Part shown: positions 57,986 through 64,000 of the stretch, piece after piece
How positions within the stretch are numbered: position 1 is the first letter of the stretch
Layout: every line of letters begins with the position of its first letter
Assembly: GCF_030012525.1 (NCBI RefSeq)
Contig: NZ_CP124855.1
Location: 1,488,001 to 1,552,000, forward strand
Reading direction: 5' to 3'
From: Chryseobacterium gotjawalense
GTDB taxonomy: Bacteria > Bacteroidota > Bacteroidia > Flavobacteriales > Weeksellaceae
Length of the DNA stretch: 64,000 nt
Notes under the pieces: model-generated
What the model saw: only the letters and a program-made list of their open reading frames with translations
Told to the model about the DNA's origin: nothing
The model's database searches: none
Made by a program: the position numbers and the translations under genes

Positions 57986-59287
57986 TTAAACTAATTCGCC
58001 GTACAAATCAAACTCTTCCGCCGAAGTAATTTTGATATCGGCAAATTCACCGATGGACAAATACGTGTTTTCTGCCGGAACCAAAACGGTATTGTCAACA
58101 TCCGGGGAATCGAACTCTGTTCTTCCCACGAAATAATTTCCTTCTTTACGGTCGAAAATACACCGGTACACTTTCCCGATTCTTTCCTGGTTTTTCTCCC
58201 AGGAAATCTGCGATTGTAATTCCATAATTTCCTCAACTCTCGCTTCCTTTACTTCCTGAGGAACGTCATCCTCCAGAACGTAAGCGGTCGTATTTTCTTC
58301 ATGGGAATATGTAAAGCAACCTAAGCGGTCAAATCTTTGCTCCCTAACCCACTCTTTCATTTCCTGGAATCTATCTTCTGTCTCTCCCGGGAAACCGACA
58401 ATCAGGGTTGTTCTGATTGCCATATTAGGAACTTTTTCTCTGAATTTATTCAACAATGCATTGGTTTTTTCGTGAGAAGTTCCACGTTTCATGGCTTTCA
58501 ACAAATCAGAATTGATGTGTTGTAACGGGATATCGATGTAGTTACAAACTTTCGGTTCGTTTTTAATGATCTCTAAAACATCTTCGGGGAAACCAGTTGG
58601 GAACGCGTAATGCAAACGGATCCATTCAATTCCTTCTACTGTTACCAAACGCAAAAGCAAATCGCCCAAGGCTCTTTTCTTATATAAATCTAAACCGTAA
58701 TAAGTTAAATCCTGCGCAATTAAAATGAGTTCTTTAACTCCCTTTTTCGCTAATTTTTCTGCTTCAATCACTAAGTTTTCAATTGGTGTTGAAATATTTT
58801 TTCCTCTCATTAAAGGAATCGCGCAGAAAGAACAGGGGCGGTCACATCCTTCAGAAATCTTCAAATAAGCGTAATGTCTTGGCGTGGTCACCATTCTCTC
58901 GCCCACCAGTTCGTGTTTGTAATCGGCGCCCAAATGTTTTAATAATAAAGGTAAATCACGGGTACCGAAATATTGATCAACATCCGGGATTTCTCTTATT
59001 AAATCCGGTTTGTATCTCTCTGATAAACAGCCCGTCACAAAAACCTGCTCTACTTCGCCTCTGTTTTTCGCCTCAACAAATTCCAGAATGGTATTGATGC
59101 TTTCCTCTTTGGCATTATCAATAAAACCGCAGGTATTGATAACCACGATATCACCTTTTTCTTCGTGTACCACCTCTTTTCCGTTGGCTTGCAGTTGTCC
59201 CATCAACACTTCAGAATCATATACATTTTTGGAACAGCCTAATGTTACGATATTGATTTTCTTTTTTCCGACGGATTTTGTACGCAT
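57986..59287 (-). CDS. rimO: Ribosomal protein S12 methylthiotransferase
   Basis: Radical-SAM enzyme that methylthiolates Asp in ribosomal protein S12. 433 aa. The N-terminal MTTase domain opens NIVTLGCSKNVYDSEVLMGQL, with three cysteines for the auxiliary cluster (TLGC, INTCGF, VTGCLSERY); the radical-SAM motif is GCDRPCSFCAIPLMRG; a TRAM domain closes the protein. The SKNxxDSE wording and CSFCAIP distinguish RimO from MiaB. Own promoter and terminator. Confidence 0.95.
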   Translation of the reverse strand: MRTKSVGKKKINIVTLGCSKNVYDSEVLMGQLQANGKEVVHEEKGDIVVINTCGFIDNAKEESINTILEFVEAKNRGEVEQVFVTGCLSERYKPDLIREIPDVDQYFGTRDLPLLLKHLGADYKHELVGERMVTTPRHYAYLKISEGCDRPCSFCAIPLMRGKNISTPIENLVIEAEKLAKKGVKELILIAQDLTYYGLDLYKKRALGDLLLRLVTVEGIEWIRLHYAFPTGFPEDVLEIIKNEPKVCNYIDIPLQHINSDLLKAMKRGTSHEKTNALLNKFREKVPNMAIRTTLIVGFPGETEDRFQEMKEWVREQRFDRLGCFTYSHEENTTAYVLEDDVPQEVKEARVEEIMELQSQISWEKNQERIGKVYRCIFDRKEGNYFVGRTEFDSPDVDNTVLVPAENTYLSIGEFADIKITSAEEFDLYGELV

Positions 59288-59335
59288 ATTTTTAATATAA
59301 TAAGTTGATTAGCAATTGCTAATTTTTTGTGGGTG

Positions 59336-59370
59336 CAAATTTAGTGATTTATTTGTTAGAGAAAACCAAA
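59336..59370 (-). promoter_or_regulatory. Promoter of rimO
   Basis: Minus strand TTTG (59370-59367), 23 bases, TAAATTTG (59343-59336), giving a leader of about 45 bases. Confidence 0.6.
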
Positions 59371-59391
59371 ATAACTTTGAAGATTTAAAAG

Positions 59392-59431
59392 AAAAAAAAT
59401 CCTTTCAGCGGCAGTTCGCCCAAAGGATTTT
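59392..59431 (-). terminator. Terminator of the rfb cluster
   Basis: AAAATCCTTT and AAAGGATTTT, perfect 10-bp stem, loop of 16 that can itself pair, followed on the minus strand by eight T. Confidence 0.82.
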
Positions 59432-59644
59432 AAATATTCTTAGCGCATGCTTAAATTTTGTTTTAAAAACCACAAAAGGCACAATAGCGCTGATCTTTTT
59501 TTAAGTTTTTCAAAAGAACAAATAAGGAAACTGCCCTAAAAAGGTGTCTTTTTACTCTTTCAGAAGTTTTTATTTCCAAATTATTGTTATTTAAATATTT
59601 TTTTCATTTCAAAACAGGCCTATTGAAATTTAGAAATAAAAGTT

Positions 59645-60502
59645 TTACACCAGCTTCTTCAGATAATCACCATAACCGCTTTTTCCGTATTTTTCAGCAG
59701 ATTTCAGCAACTCTTCTTTATTAATGAAACCTTTCACGTAAGCGATTTCTTCGATACAGGAAATTTTGAATCCCTGTCTTTTCTCCAAAACCTTTACAAA
59801 CTCTGAAGCTTCATGCAGAGAATCGAAAGTTCCGGTGTCTAACCAAGCTGTTCCGCGGGACATTACACCGACTTCCAACTGTCCTTTTTCAAGGTAAATT
59901 CTGTTGACATCTGTAATTTCCAGTTCTCCTCTTGGTGAAGGTTTCAGGTTTTTTGCAATTTCAACTACCGAATTATCATAGAAATATAATCCCGGAACGG
60001 CAAAGGTAGATTTTGGTTCTTCCGGTTTTTCTTCGATAGAAACTGCTTTTAAATTTTCATCAAATTCAACGACGCCGTATCTTTCAGGATCTGAAACCTG
60101 ATAAGCGAAAACGCAACCTCCTTCTACACTGGTTTTACTTTCCAAAAGCTCCGGCAAACCCGCACCGTAGAAAATATTATCTCCCAAAACCAAGGCAACA
60201 GAATCGTCACCAATAAACTCTTCGCCCAAAATAAACGCCTGGGCTAAACCGTCTGGACTCGGTTGCACTTTATACTGAATCGTACAGCCTATCGCCGAAC
60301 CATCTCCCAAAAGCTTAATGAATCCTTCCTGATCGTGAGGTGTTGTAATAATTAAAATATCCTTAATCCCGGCCAACAACAATGTCGAAAGCGGATAATA
60401 AATCATCGGCTTGTCGTAAACCGGCATTAACTGCTTGCTAACCGCGATGGTTAATGGATAAAGTCTTGTTCCGGAGCCGCCGGCGAGTATTATTCCTTTC
60501 AT
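59645..60502 (-). CDS. rfbA: Glucose-1-phosphate thymidylyltransferase
   Basis: Makes dTDP-glucose, first step of dTDP-L-rhamnose or related dTDP-sugars. 285 aa from ATG 60502 ([18 protein letters not shown]). Motifs: [11 protein letters not shown] for the nucleotide, [26 protein letters not shown] with the metal Asp, and EEKPEEPKS. The frame is open 38 codons further upstream, but that part only translates the octamer array (60506-60561). Separated from rfbB by the four-helix-bundle gene. Confidence 0.95.
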   Translation of the reverse strand: MKGIILAGGSGTRLYPLTIAVSKQLMPVYDKPMIYYPLSTLLLAGIKDILIITTPHDQEGFIKLLGDGSAIGCTIQYKVQPSPDGLAQAFILGEEFIGDDSVALVLGDNIFYGAGLPELLESKTSVEGGCVFAYQVSDPERYGVVEFDENLKAVSIEEKPEEPKSTFAVPGLYFYDNSVVEIAKNLKPSPRGELEITDVNRIYLEKGQLEVGVMSRGTAWLDTGTFDSLHEASEFVKVLEKRQGFKISCIEEIAYVKGFINKEELLKSAEKYGKSGYGDYLKKLV

Positions 60503-60505
60503 AAT

Positions 60506-60561
60506 TTGAGTGATTGAGTATTTGAGTGATTGAGTATTTGAGTGTTTGAGTGTTTGTGTTG
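60506..60561 (+). repeat. TTGAGTAT-type octamer array, left of the four-helix-bundle gene
   Basis: Seven 8-bp units: TTGAGTGA, TTGAGTAT, TTGAGTGA, TTGAGTAT, TTGAGTGT, TTGAGTGT, TTGTGTTG. Plus-strand orientation. Confidence 0.9.
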
Positions 60562-60569
60562 TTGAGCTA

Positions 60570-60968
60570 TTAAGGATTGAGGTTTTTAGGTTCAGAAAAA
60601 GTCCATTTTTTAGCATTGACGGTCATTGAAACGATCATTCCTAAAATTTCATCATATTTTTTATACAAATCTAAATAGGTATTTTCATCAATATATGCGC
60701 ATGCGAATGCAAAATCTAACCAATTTTGAGTTTCCGCCGCTTCACCGTCTGCATCATTGAGTTTACTGATAAAAGACTTTTCATATCTTCTCTTTCTCCA
60801 GGCTTCGGTAATGTTTGCATTAACAGAACGGGAGGATCTTCTTATCTGATCGGTTAGTGAATATTTTTCTTCCTGAGGAAACTTTTTTGAAACCGTATAT
60901 ATTTCCATTGCTGCAGAAAATGCTTTTTGATAAACAACTAAATCTTTATGGAATTTCACAAAAGTCAT
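60570..60968 (-). CDS. Four-helix bundle protein (23S rRNA IVS / S23 family)
   Basis: A 132-aa all-helical protein: [51 protein letters not shown], then [20 protein letters not shown] and a last helix. DLxVYQxA, [20 protein letters not shown] and ETQxWLDFA are the fingerprint of the S23/IVP family, first found in intervening sequences of 23S rRNA and also related to diversity-generating retroelement Avd proteins. Its role is unknown. It interrupts the rfb cluster between rfbA and rfbB and is bounded by octamer arrays in inverted orientation, which looks like an insertion unit. Confidence 0.9.
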   Translation of the reverse strand: MTFVKFHKDLVVYQKAFSAAMEIYTVSKKFPQEEKYSLTDQIRRSSRSVNANITEAWRKRRYEKSFISKLNDADGEAAETQNWLDFAFACAYIDENTYLDLYKKYDEILGMIVSMTVNAKKWTFSEPKNLNP

Positions 60969-60989
60969 ATTCTAAATTTTCACATTATT

Positions 60990-61021
60990 AAACTCAAAAA
61001 CTCAATAACCCAAATACTCAA
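60990..61021 (-). repeat. TTGAGTAT-type octamer array, right of the four-helix-bundle gene
   Basis: Four units on the minus strand (TTGAGTAT, TTGGGTTA, TTGAGTTT, TTGAGTTT), opposite in orientation to the array at 60506. Confidence 0.85.
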
Positions 61022-61024
61022 TTA

Positions 61025-62104
61025 CTAATTATATTGCTCTGCATAGTATTTCTGATAATCTCCGGACGTCACATTTTGCAGCCATTCTTTATTTTCGAGG
61101 AACCAGTCGATTGTTTTGCTTAATCCCTGTTCGAAAGTTACGGAGGGTTTCCAGCCCAATTCTTTATTGAGTTTTGAAGCATCGATGGCGTAGCGAAGAT
61201 CATGACCTGGACGATCTTTCACATAAGTGATGAGTTTTTCTGAACGACCCGCTGGATTCCCCAATTTTTCATCCATTTGTTTGATGAGTTCTTTGACCAG
61301 ATCAATATTTTTCCATTCGTTGAAACCACCGATATTGTATGTTTCTCCGGTTTTTGCTTCAAAAAATATCTGATGGATCGCTTTGGCGTGATCGATAACG
61401 TAGAGCCAATCTCTGGTATATTTTCCGTCACCGTAGATTGGAAGCGGTTTTCCATTCAAAATATTAGAAATACACAATGGAATTAATTTTTCCGGGAAAT
61501 GATTGGGACCATAATTATTGGAACAGTTTGAAATAATAAACGGCATTCCATAGGTGTTTCCGTAAGCGCGGACCAAATGGTCAGATGCTGCTTTACTGGC
61601 GGAATATGGAGATTTCGGATCGTAAGCTGTCGTTTCTAGAAAAAATCCGGTTTCTCCTAAACTTCCGTAAACTTCATCGGTAGAAACGTGATAGAATAAA
61701 TTTTTTCTGGTTTCATCAGGAAAGTTTCCGTGTTGATGATCTGGATTCAGTGTCCAGAATTCTTTGGCTAAATTCAAAAGATTTGCCGTTCCGTTGACAT
61801 TGGTATTAATAAATGCATTTGGATCGGTGATGCTTCTGTCCACATGACTTTCTGCTGCCAAATGGATAATTGCGTCGGGATTATATTTTTCAAAAACTCT
61901 TCGCAATTCATCCACATTGGTAATGTCTGCTTTTTCGAAAACATAATTCGGTTCGTTTTCAATGTCTTTTAAATTTTCAAGATTCCCGGCGTAGGTCAAA
62001 GCATCGAGATTGATGATTTTAGAATCCGGATGATTCTTTACAAATTCACGAACGACGTGAGATCCGATAAACCCGGCTCCACCGGTGATGATTATGTTTT
62101 TCAT
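61025..62104 (-). CDS. rfbB: dTDP-glucose 4,6-dehydratase
   Basis: Second step to dTDP-sugars. 359 aa extended SDR: GGAGFIGSHVV binds NAD, HLAAESHVDRSI, HVSTDEVYG (catalytic Thr, Asp, Glu), SPYSASKAASDHL (Tyr/Lys), NNYGPNHFPEKLIPL, and GDGKYTRDWLYVIDHAKAI. All features of RfbB/RmlB. Upstream, an array of nine octamers (62121-62192) lies between it and rfbC. Confidence 0.96.
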   Translation of the reverse strand: MKNIIITGGAGFIGSHVVREFVKNHPDSKIINLDALTYAGNLENLKDIENEPNYVFEKADITNVDELRRVFEKYNPDAIIHLAAESHVDRSITDPNAFINTNVNGTANLLNLAKEFWTLNPDHQHGNFPDETRKNLFYHVSTDEVYGSLGETGFFLETTAYDPKSPYSASKAASDHLVRAYGNTYGMPFIISNCSNNYGPNHFPEKLIPLCISNILNGKPLPIYGDGKYTRDWLYVIDHAKAIHQIFFEAKTGETYNIGGFNEWKNIDLVKELIKQMDEKLGNPAGRSEKLITYVKDRPGHDLRYAIDASKLNKELGWKPSVTFEQGLSKTIDWFLENKEWLQNVTSGDYQKYYAEQYN

Positions 62105-62120
62105 AGAAATTGAATGCTTA

Positions 62121-62192
62121 GTATTTGAGTGTTTGGGTGTTTGGGTGTTTGAGTATTTGAGTATTTGAGTATTTGAGTATTTGAGTATTTGA
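62121..62192 (+). repeat. GTATTTGA octamer array (9 units)
   Basis: Nine in-phase 8-bp units: GTATTTGA, GTGTTTGG twice, GTGTTTGA, then GTATTTGA five times. Same octamer family as 60506 and 29883. The five identical units indicate recent slippage. Confidence 0.95.
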
Positions 62193-62228
62193 GTTAAACG
62201 TTTAAATTAATTCAAAAATACTGAAATC

Positions 62229-62774
62229 TTAAAAATTCATTTCTGCAAAGGTCGGCAAATTTTGGTCTTTTTCAGAAAGAATGATTGCGTCCTTGGGAAG
62301 TTTCCAGTCGATATTCAAATCTTTATCATTCCAGATGACACTTCCTTCGGATTCTTTATCATAGAAATTATCGCACTTGTAGGAGAATATGGCAGTTTCA
62401 CTTAAAACTGAAAAGCCGTGTCCAAAACCTCTTGGCACATAGAGCTGCAATTTGTTTTCAGGAGTCAATTCTACGCCGAACCATTTCCCGAAAGTGGGAG
62501 AATCTTTCCGTAAATCTACGGCCACATCGAAAACCTTTCCTTCTAGACAAGAAACGAGTTTTGCCTGAGCATGTTCGCCTTTTTGCAAATGAAGTCCTCT
62601 CAAAACACCGTAGGAAGATTTGGAAATGTTATCCTGCACGAAATGGCCGTTTAAGCCGGTTAATTCTTCAAATTTCTGTTCATTGAACTTTTCATAAAAA
62701 TAACCGCGCTCGTCTTCAAAAACGGTGGGTTCAATGATGTAACAGTCTTTTAGGGGAGTTTCTTTAATTTTCAT
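62229..62774 (-). CDS. rfbC: dTDP-4-dehydrorhamnose 3,5-epimerase
   Basis: Third step of dTDP-L-rhamnose synthesis. 181 aa cupin: FEDERGYFYEKFNEQKF, VQDNISKSSYGVLRGLHLQKG with the catalytic His, KLVSCLEGKVFDVAVDLRKDSPTFGKW, and VPRGFGHGFSVLSETAIFSYKCDNFY. Complete, with only 6 bases to the upstream oxidoreductase stop. rfbD, needed to finish rhamnose, is not in the window; it may lie beyond the right edge or elsewhere, or the cluster may make another dTDP-sugar. Confidence 0.95.
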   Translation of the reverse strand: MKIKETPLKDCYIIEPTVFEDERGYFYEKFNEQKFEELTGLNGHFVQDNISKSSYGVLRGLHLQKGEHAQAKLVSCLEGKVFDVAVDLRKDSPTFGKWFGVELTPENKLQLYVPRGFGHGFSVLSETAIFSYKCDNFYDKESEGSVIWNDKDLNIDWKLPKDAIILSEKDQNLPTFAEMNF

Positions 62775-62780
62775 CTGGCT

Positions 62781-63791
62781 TTAATTTGAGGAATAAATAT
62801 TTTCTATCATTTTCAGTACTTTCACACTGTCGTCTGTGGTTGTTTGAATTTCTTTTCCGTGGCGTAAAAAATCGATTACATTCCTGTACAGATGCTGGTG
62901 ATTCTGGGCAGAACCTTTAAAGCTTCCGTAATCATTGGCTCCGTTCGTTGCAGGTAATTCGGGTGCGGTATAATCTTTAATTATGCATTTTTCCACATGG
63001 TTCATGTATTGTCCGCCCACTTTCACAGAACCGTTTTCGGCAATAATGGTGAGGGAACTTTCCAGATTTTCATTCCACACGGAAGTCGAAAAGGTAAAAC
63101 TCCCCATACCTCCGGAGGCGAAATCAAAAGTGATGATGCCGCTGTCTTCAAACTCCGTTAAATGAGAATGGTTGAAGTCGGCAAATTTGGATTTGATATT
63201 GGTAATATCGCCAAAAAGCCAGAACATAATATCCAGATAATGGGAAAACTGCGTATAAAGCGTCCCGCCATCCATATTTTTGGTTCCGCGCCATGAGCCT
63301 TTTGCATAATAATGTTCGTTTCTGTTCCAGAAACAAGCAATCTGCACCATAAATAAATTCCCTAAAATTTCGGATTCAATTAAATCTTTCAACCACAAGG
63401 CCGGTGGCGAAAACCGATTTTGCATGACCGGGAAAATATGAACGCCGTGTTGAACTGCCACCTGTTCCAACAATTCTACTTGAGCCGACTGCAGCGCAAT
63501 CGGTTTTTCGATAATAACACTGATGTTGTGCTCGATAATGGTTTTCGCCTGTTCAAAGTGCAGACCATTAGGGGTGCACACCGCAATCAGGTCCACCGGA
63601 AGTTGAGAATTAAAAAAGTCTTCTAAACAACTGAACCCGGGAACCCCCAAAACCTCCGCTTTCGCTCCGGTGATGAATTTCGGATCAATAAGAGCCACCA
63701 GTTCATAGGCTTCATTCCGGGCAATCATCTGTGCATGTCTTCTGCCAATATGCCCGTAACCGAGTACGGCTGCTTTTAGTGTATTTTCCAT
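62781..63791 (-). CDS. Gfo/Idh/MocA-family sugar-nucleotide oxidoreductase
   Basis: NAD(P)-dependent dehydrogenase of 336 aa: AAVLGYGHIGRRHAQMI Rossmann motif, VCTPNGLH, IEKPIALQSAQVELL with the conserved Lys of EKP, and GGTLYTQFSHYLDIMFWLFG carrying the GGGxxxDxGxH-like catalytic element. It resembles WlbA/WbpB-type enzymes that oxidise UDP-GlcNAc uronic acids at C3, fitting an envelope polysaccharide cluster, but the substrate is inferred from context only. First gene seen of the rfb run. TAAATTTG at 63805-63812 is a likely promoter element, 13 bases before the ATG. Confidence 0.82.
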   Translation of the reverse strand: MENTLKAAVLGYGHIGRRHAQMIARNEAYELVALIDPKFITGAKAEVLGVPGFSCLEDFFNSQLPVDLIAVCTPNGLHFEQAKTIIEHNISVIIEKPIALQSAQVELLEQVAVQHGVHIFPVMQNRFSPPALWLKDLIESEILGNLFMVQIACFWNRNEHYYAKGSWRGTKNMDGGTLYTQFSHYLDIMFWLFGDITNIKSKFADFNHSHLTEFEDSGIITFDFASGGMGSFTFSTSVWNENLESSLTIIAENGSVKVGGQYMNHVEKCIIKDYTAPELPATNGANDYGSFKGSAQNHQHLYRNVIDFLRHGKEIQTTTDDSVKVLKMIENIYSSN

Positions 63792-63804
63792 TAATAGTCA
63801 GCCT

Positions 63805-63812
63805 CAAATTTA
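63805..63812 (-). promoter_or_regulatory. -7 box upstream of the rfb run
   Basis: Minus strand TAAATTTG 13 bases before the oxidoreductase ATG; suggests that the run starts here rather than further right. No -33 element is convincing. Confidence 0.5.
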
Positions 63813-64000
63813 CAAATAAATTTTGTTTAATTCCAGTTTATCCTTTACAAGGACAAAAATAATCATTTTTACCGAAAAGGCCTTATTGAATTCAACCTAT
63901 ACTTTCTAAAATGAATTTTTATATCACATTTTAAGTCTCTGATCTGTCATGTGTCAGTCTCTTTGATCCATCATCTATTATATCTATCCCGGATTACTTC

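Larger units (their letters stand above)
59288..59644. other. Intergenic region between rimO and the rfb cluster
   Basis: Contains the rimO promoter and the rfb-cluster terminator plus a TTAGCAATTGCTAA palindrome (59308-59321). No gene seen. Confidence 0.6.

Noticed and set aside
60503..60616. 38-residue N-terminal extension of RfbA
   Set aside because: It only translates the octamer array; family proteins start at MKGIILAGG.
60506..62192. CRISPR array
   Set aside because: Units are 8 bp without spacers, and no cas gene is near; these are tandem repeats.

Overview
The window is a low-GC chromosomal segment from a member of the Bacteroidota, class Flavobacteriia, most likely the Chryseobacterium/Kaistella/Epilithonimonas group (Weeksellaceae). 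The evidence is a complete gldK-gldL-gldM-gldN type IX secretion core, a large type B T9SS substrate, Bacteroidota-type TAnnTTTG promoters, a DUF4270 lipoprotein, a YpdA-type bacillithiol disulfide reductase, and an rRNA operon whose 16S 3' tail has lost the usual CCUCC. The genus is an inference; no species call is possible from reading alone.

Layout. 0-6 kb: a five-gene minus-strand run (YbdG-like MscS channel, pdxJ, alpha/beta hydrolase, extended SDR, long-chain acyl-CoA synthetase). 5.8-10.4 kb: DUF456 protein, lipoprotein, ung, GNAT and an Smr-less mutS2. 10.4-12.2 kb: first ISAon1-type (ISL3 superfamily) element, with decayed and duplicated IS ends around it. 12.3-24.2 kb: tRNA-Phe, a fused OlsF-type two-domain acyltransferase, aspartate kinase, fbp, menC, a DUF3575 barrel protein, ypdA and a 1403-aa T9SS type B surface protein. 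24.8-32.5 kb: glnS, a thioredoxin-like protein with two small envelope genes, dusB and an ABC exporter pair. 32.6-43 kb: an FAD oxidoreductase, then the gldKLMN operon preceded by glmS, a DUF4270 lipoprotein and a half-length glycogen synthase. 43.1-47 kb: panC, a secreted hypothetical, dodecin, and metY under a SAM-I riboswitch. 47.4-48.9 kb: second, nearly identical ISAon1-type copy. 48.9-54.9 kb: a minus-strand rRNA operon (16S, tRNA-Ile, tRNA-Ala, 23S, 5S) with three tandem promoters. 55.7-57.0 kb: an intact IS3-family element with a 4-bp target duplication. 57.2-63.8 kb: an RlpA-like protein, rimO, and a dTDP-sugar cluster (Gfo/Idh/MocA oxidoreductase, rfbC, rfbB, a four-helix-bundle gene, rfbA) running off the right side without rfbD.

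How it fits together. Most genes are housekeeping. The gld genes build the secretion motor and outer ring that would export proteins such as the 1403-aa type B substrate; glmS and the rfb genes feed envelope polysaccharide; olsF makes amino-acid-containing lipids; metY is controlled by SAM.

The most interesting signals are regulatory. The 16S 3' tail reads ..GGAACAUCUCAUU.. instead of ..GGAUCACCUCCUU.., so classical Shine-Dalgarno pairing is not possible. At the same time at least seven genes have a TAnnTTTG -7 box exactly 3-4 bases before the start codon, which predicts leaderless mRNAs. A second theme is a family of 8-bp-period intergenic repeat arrays (TTGAGTAT type and TGATGTGA type); two of these lie in inverted orientation on either side of the four-helix-bundle gene inserted in the rfb cluster.
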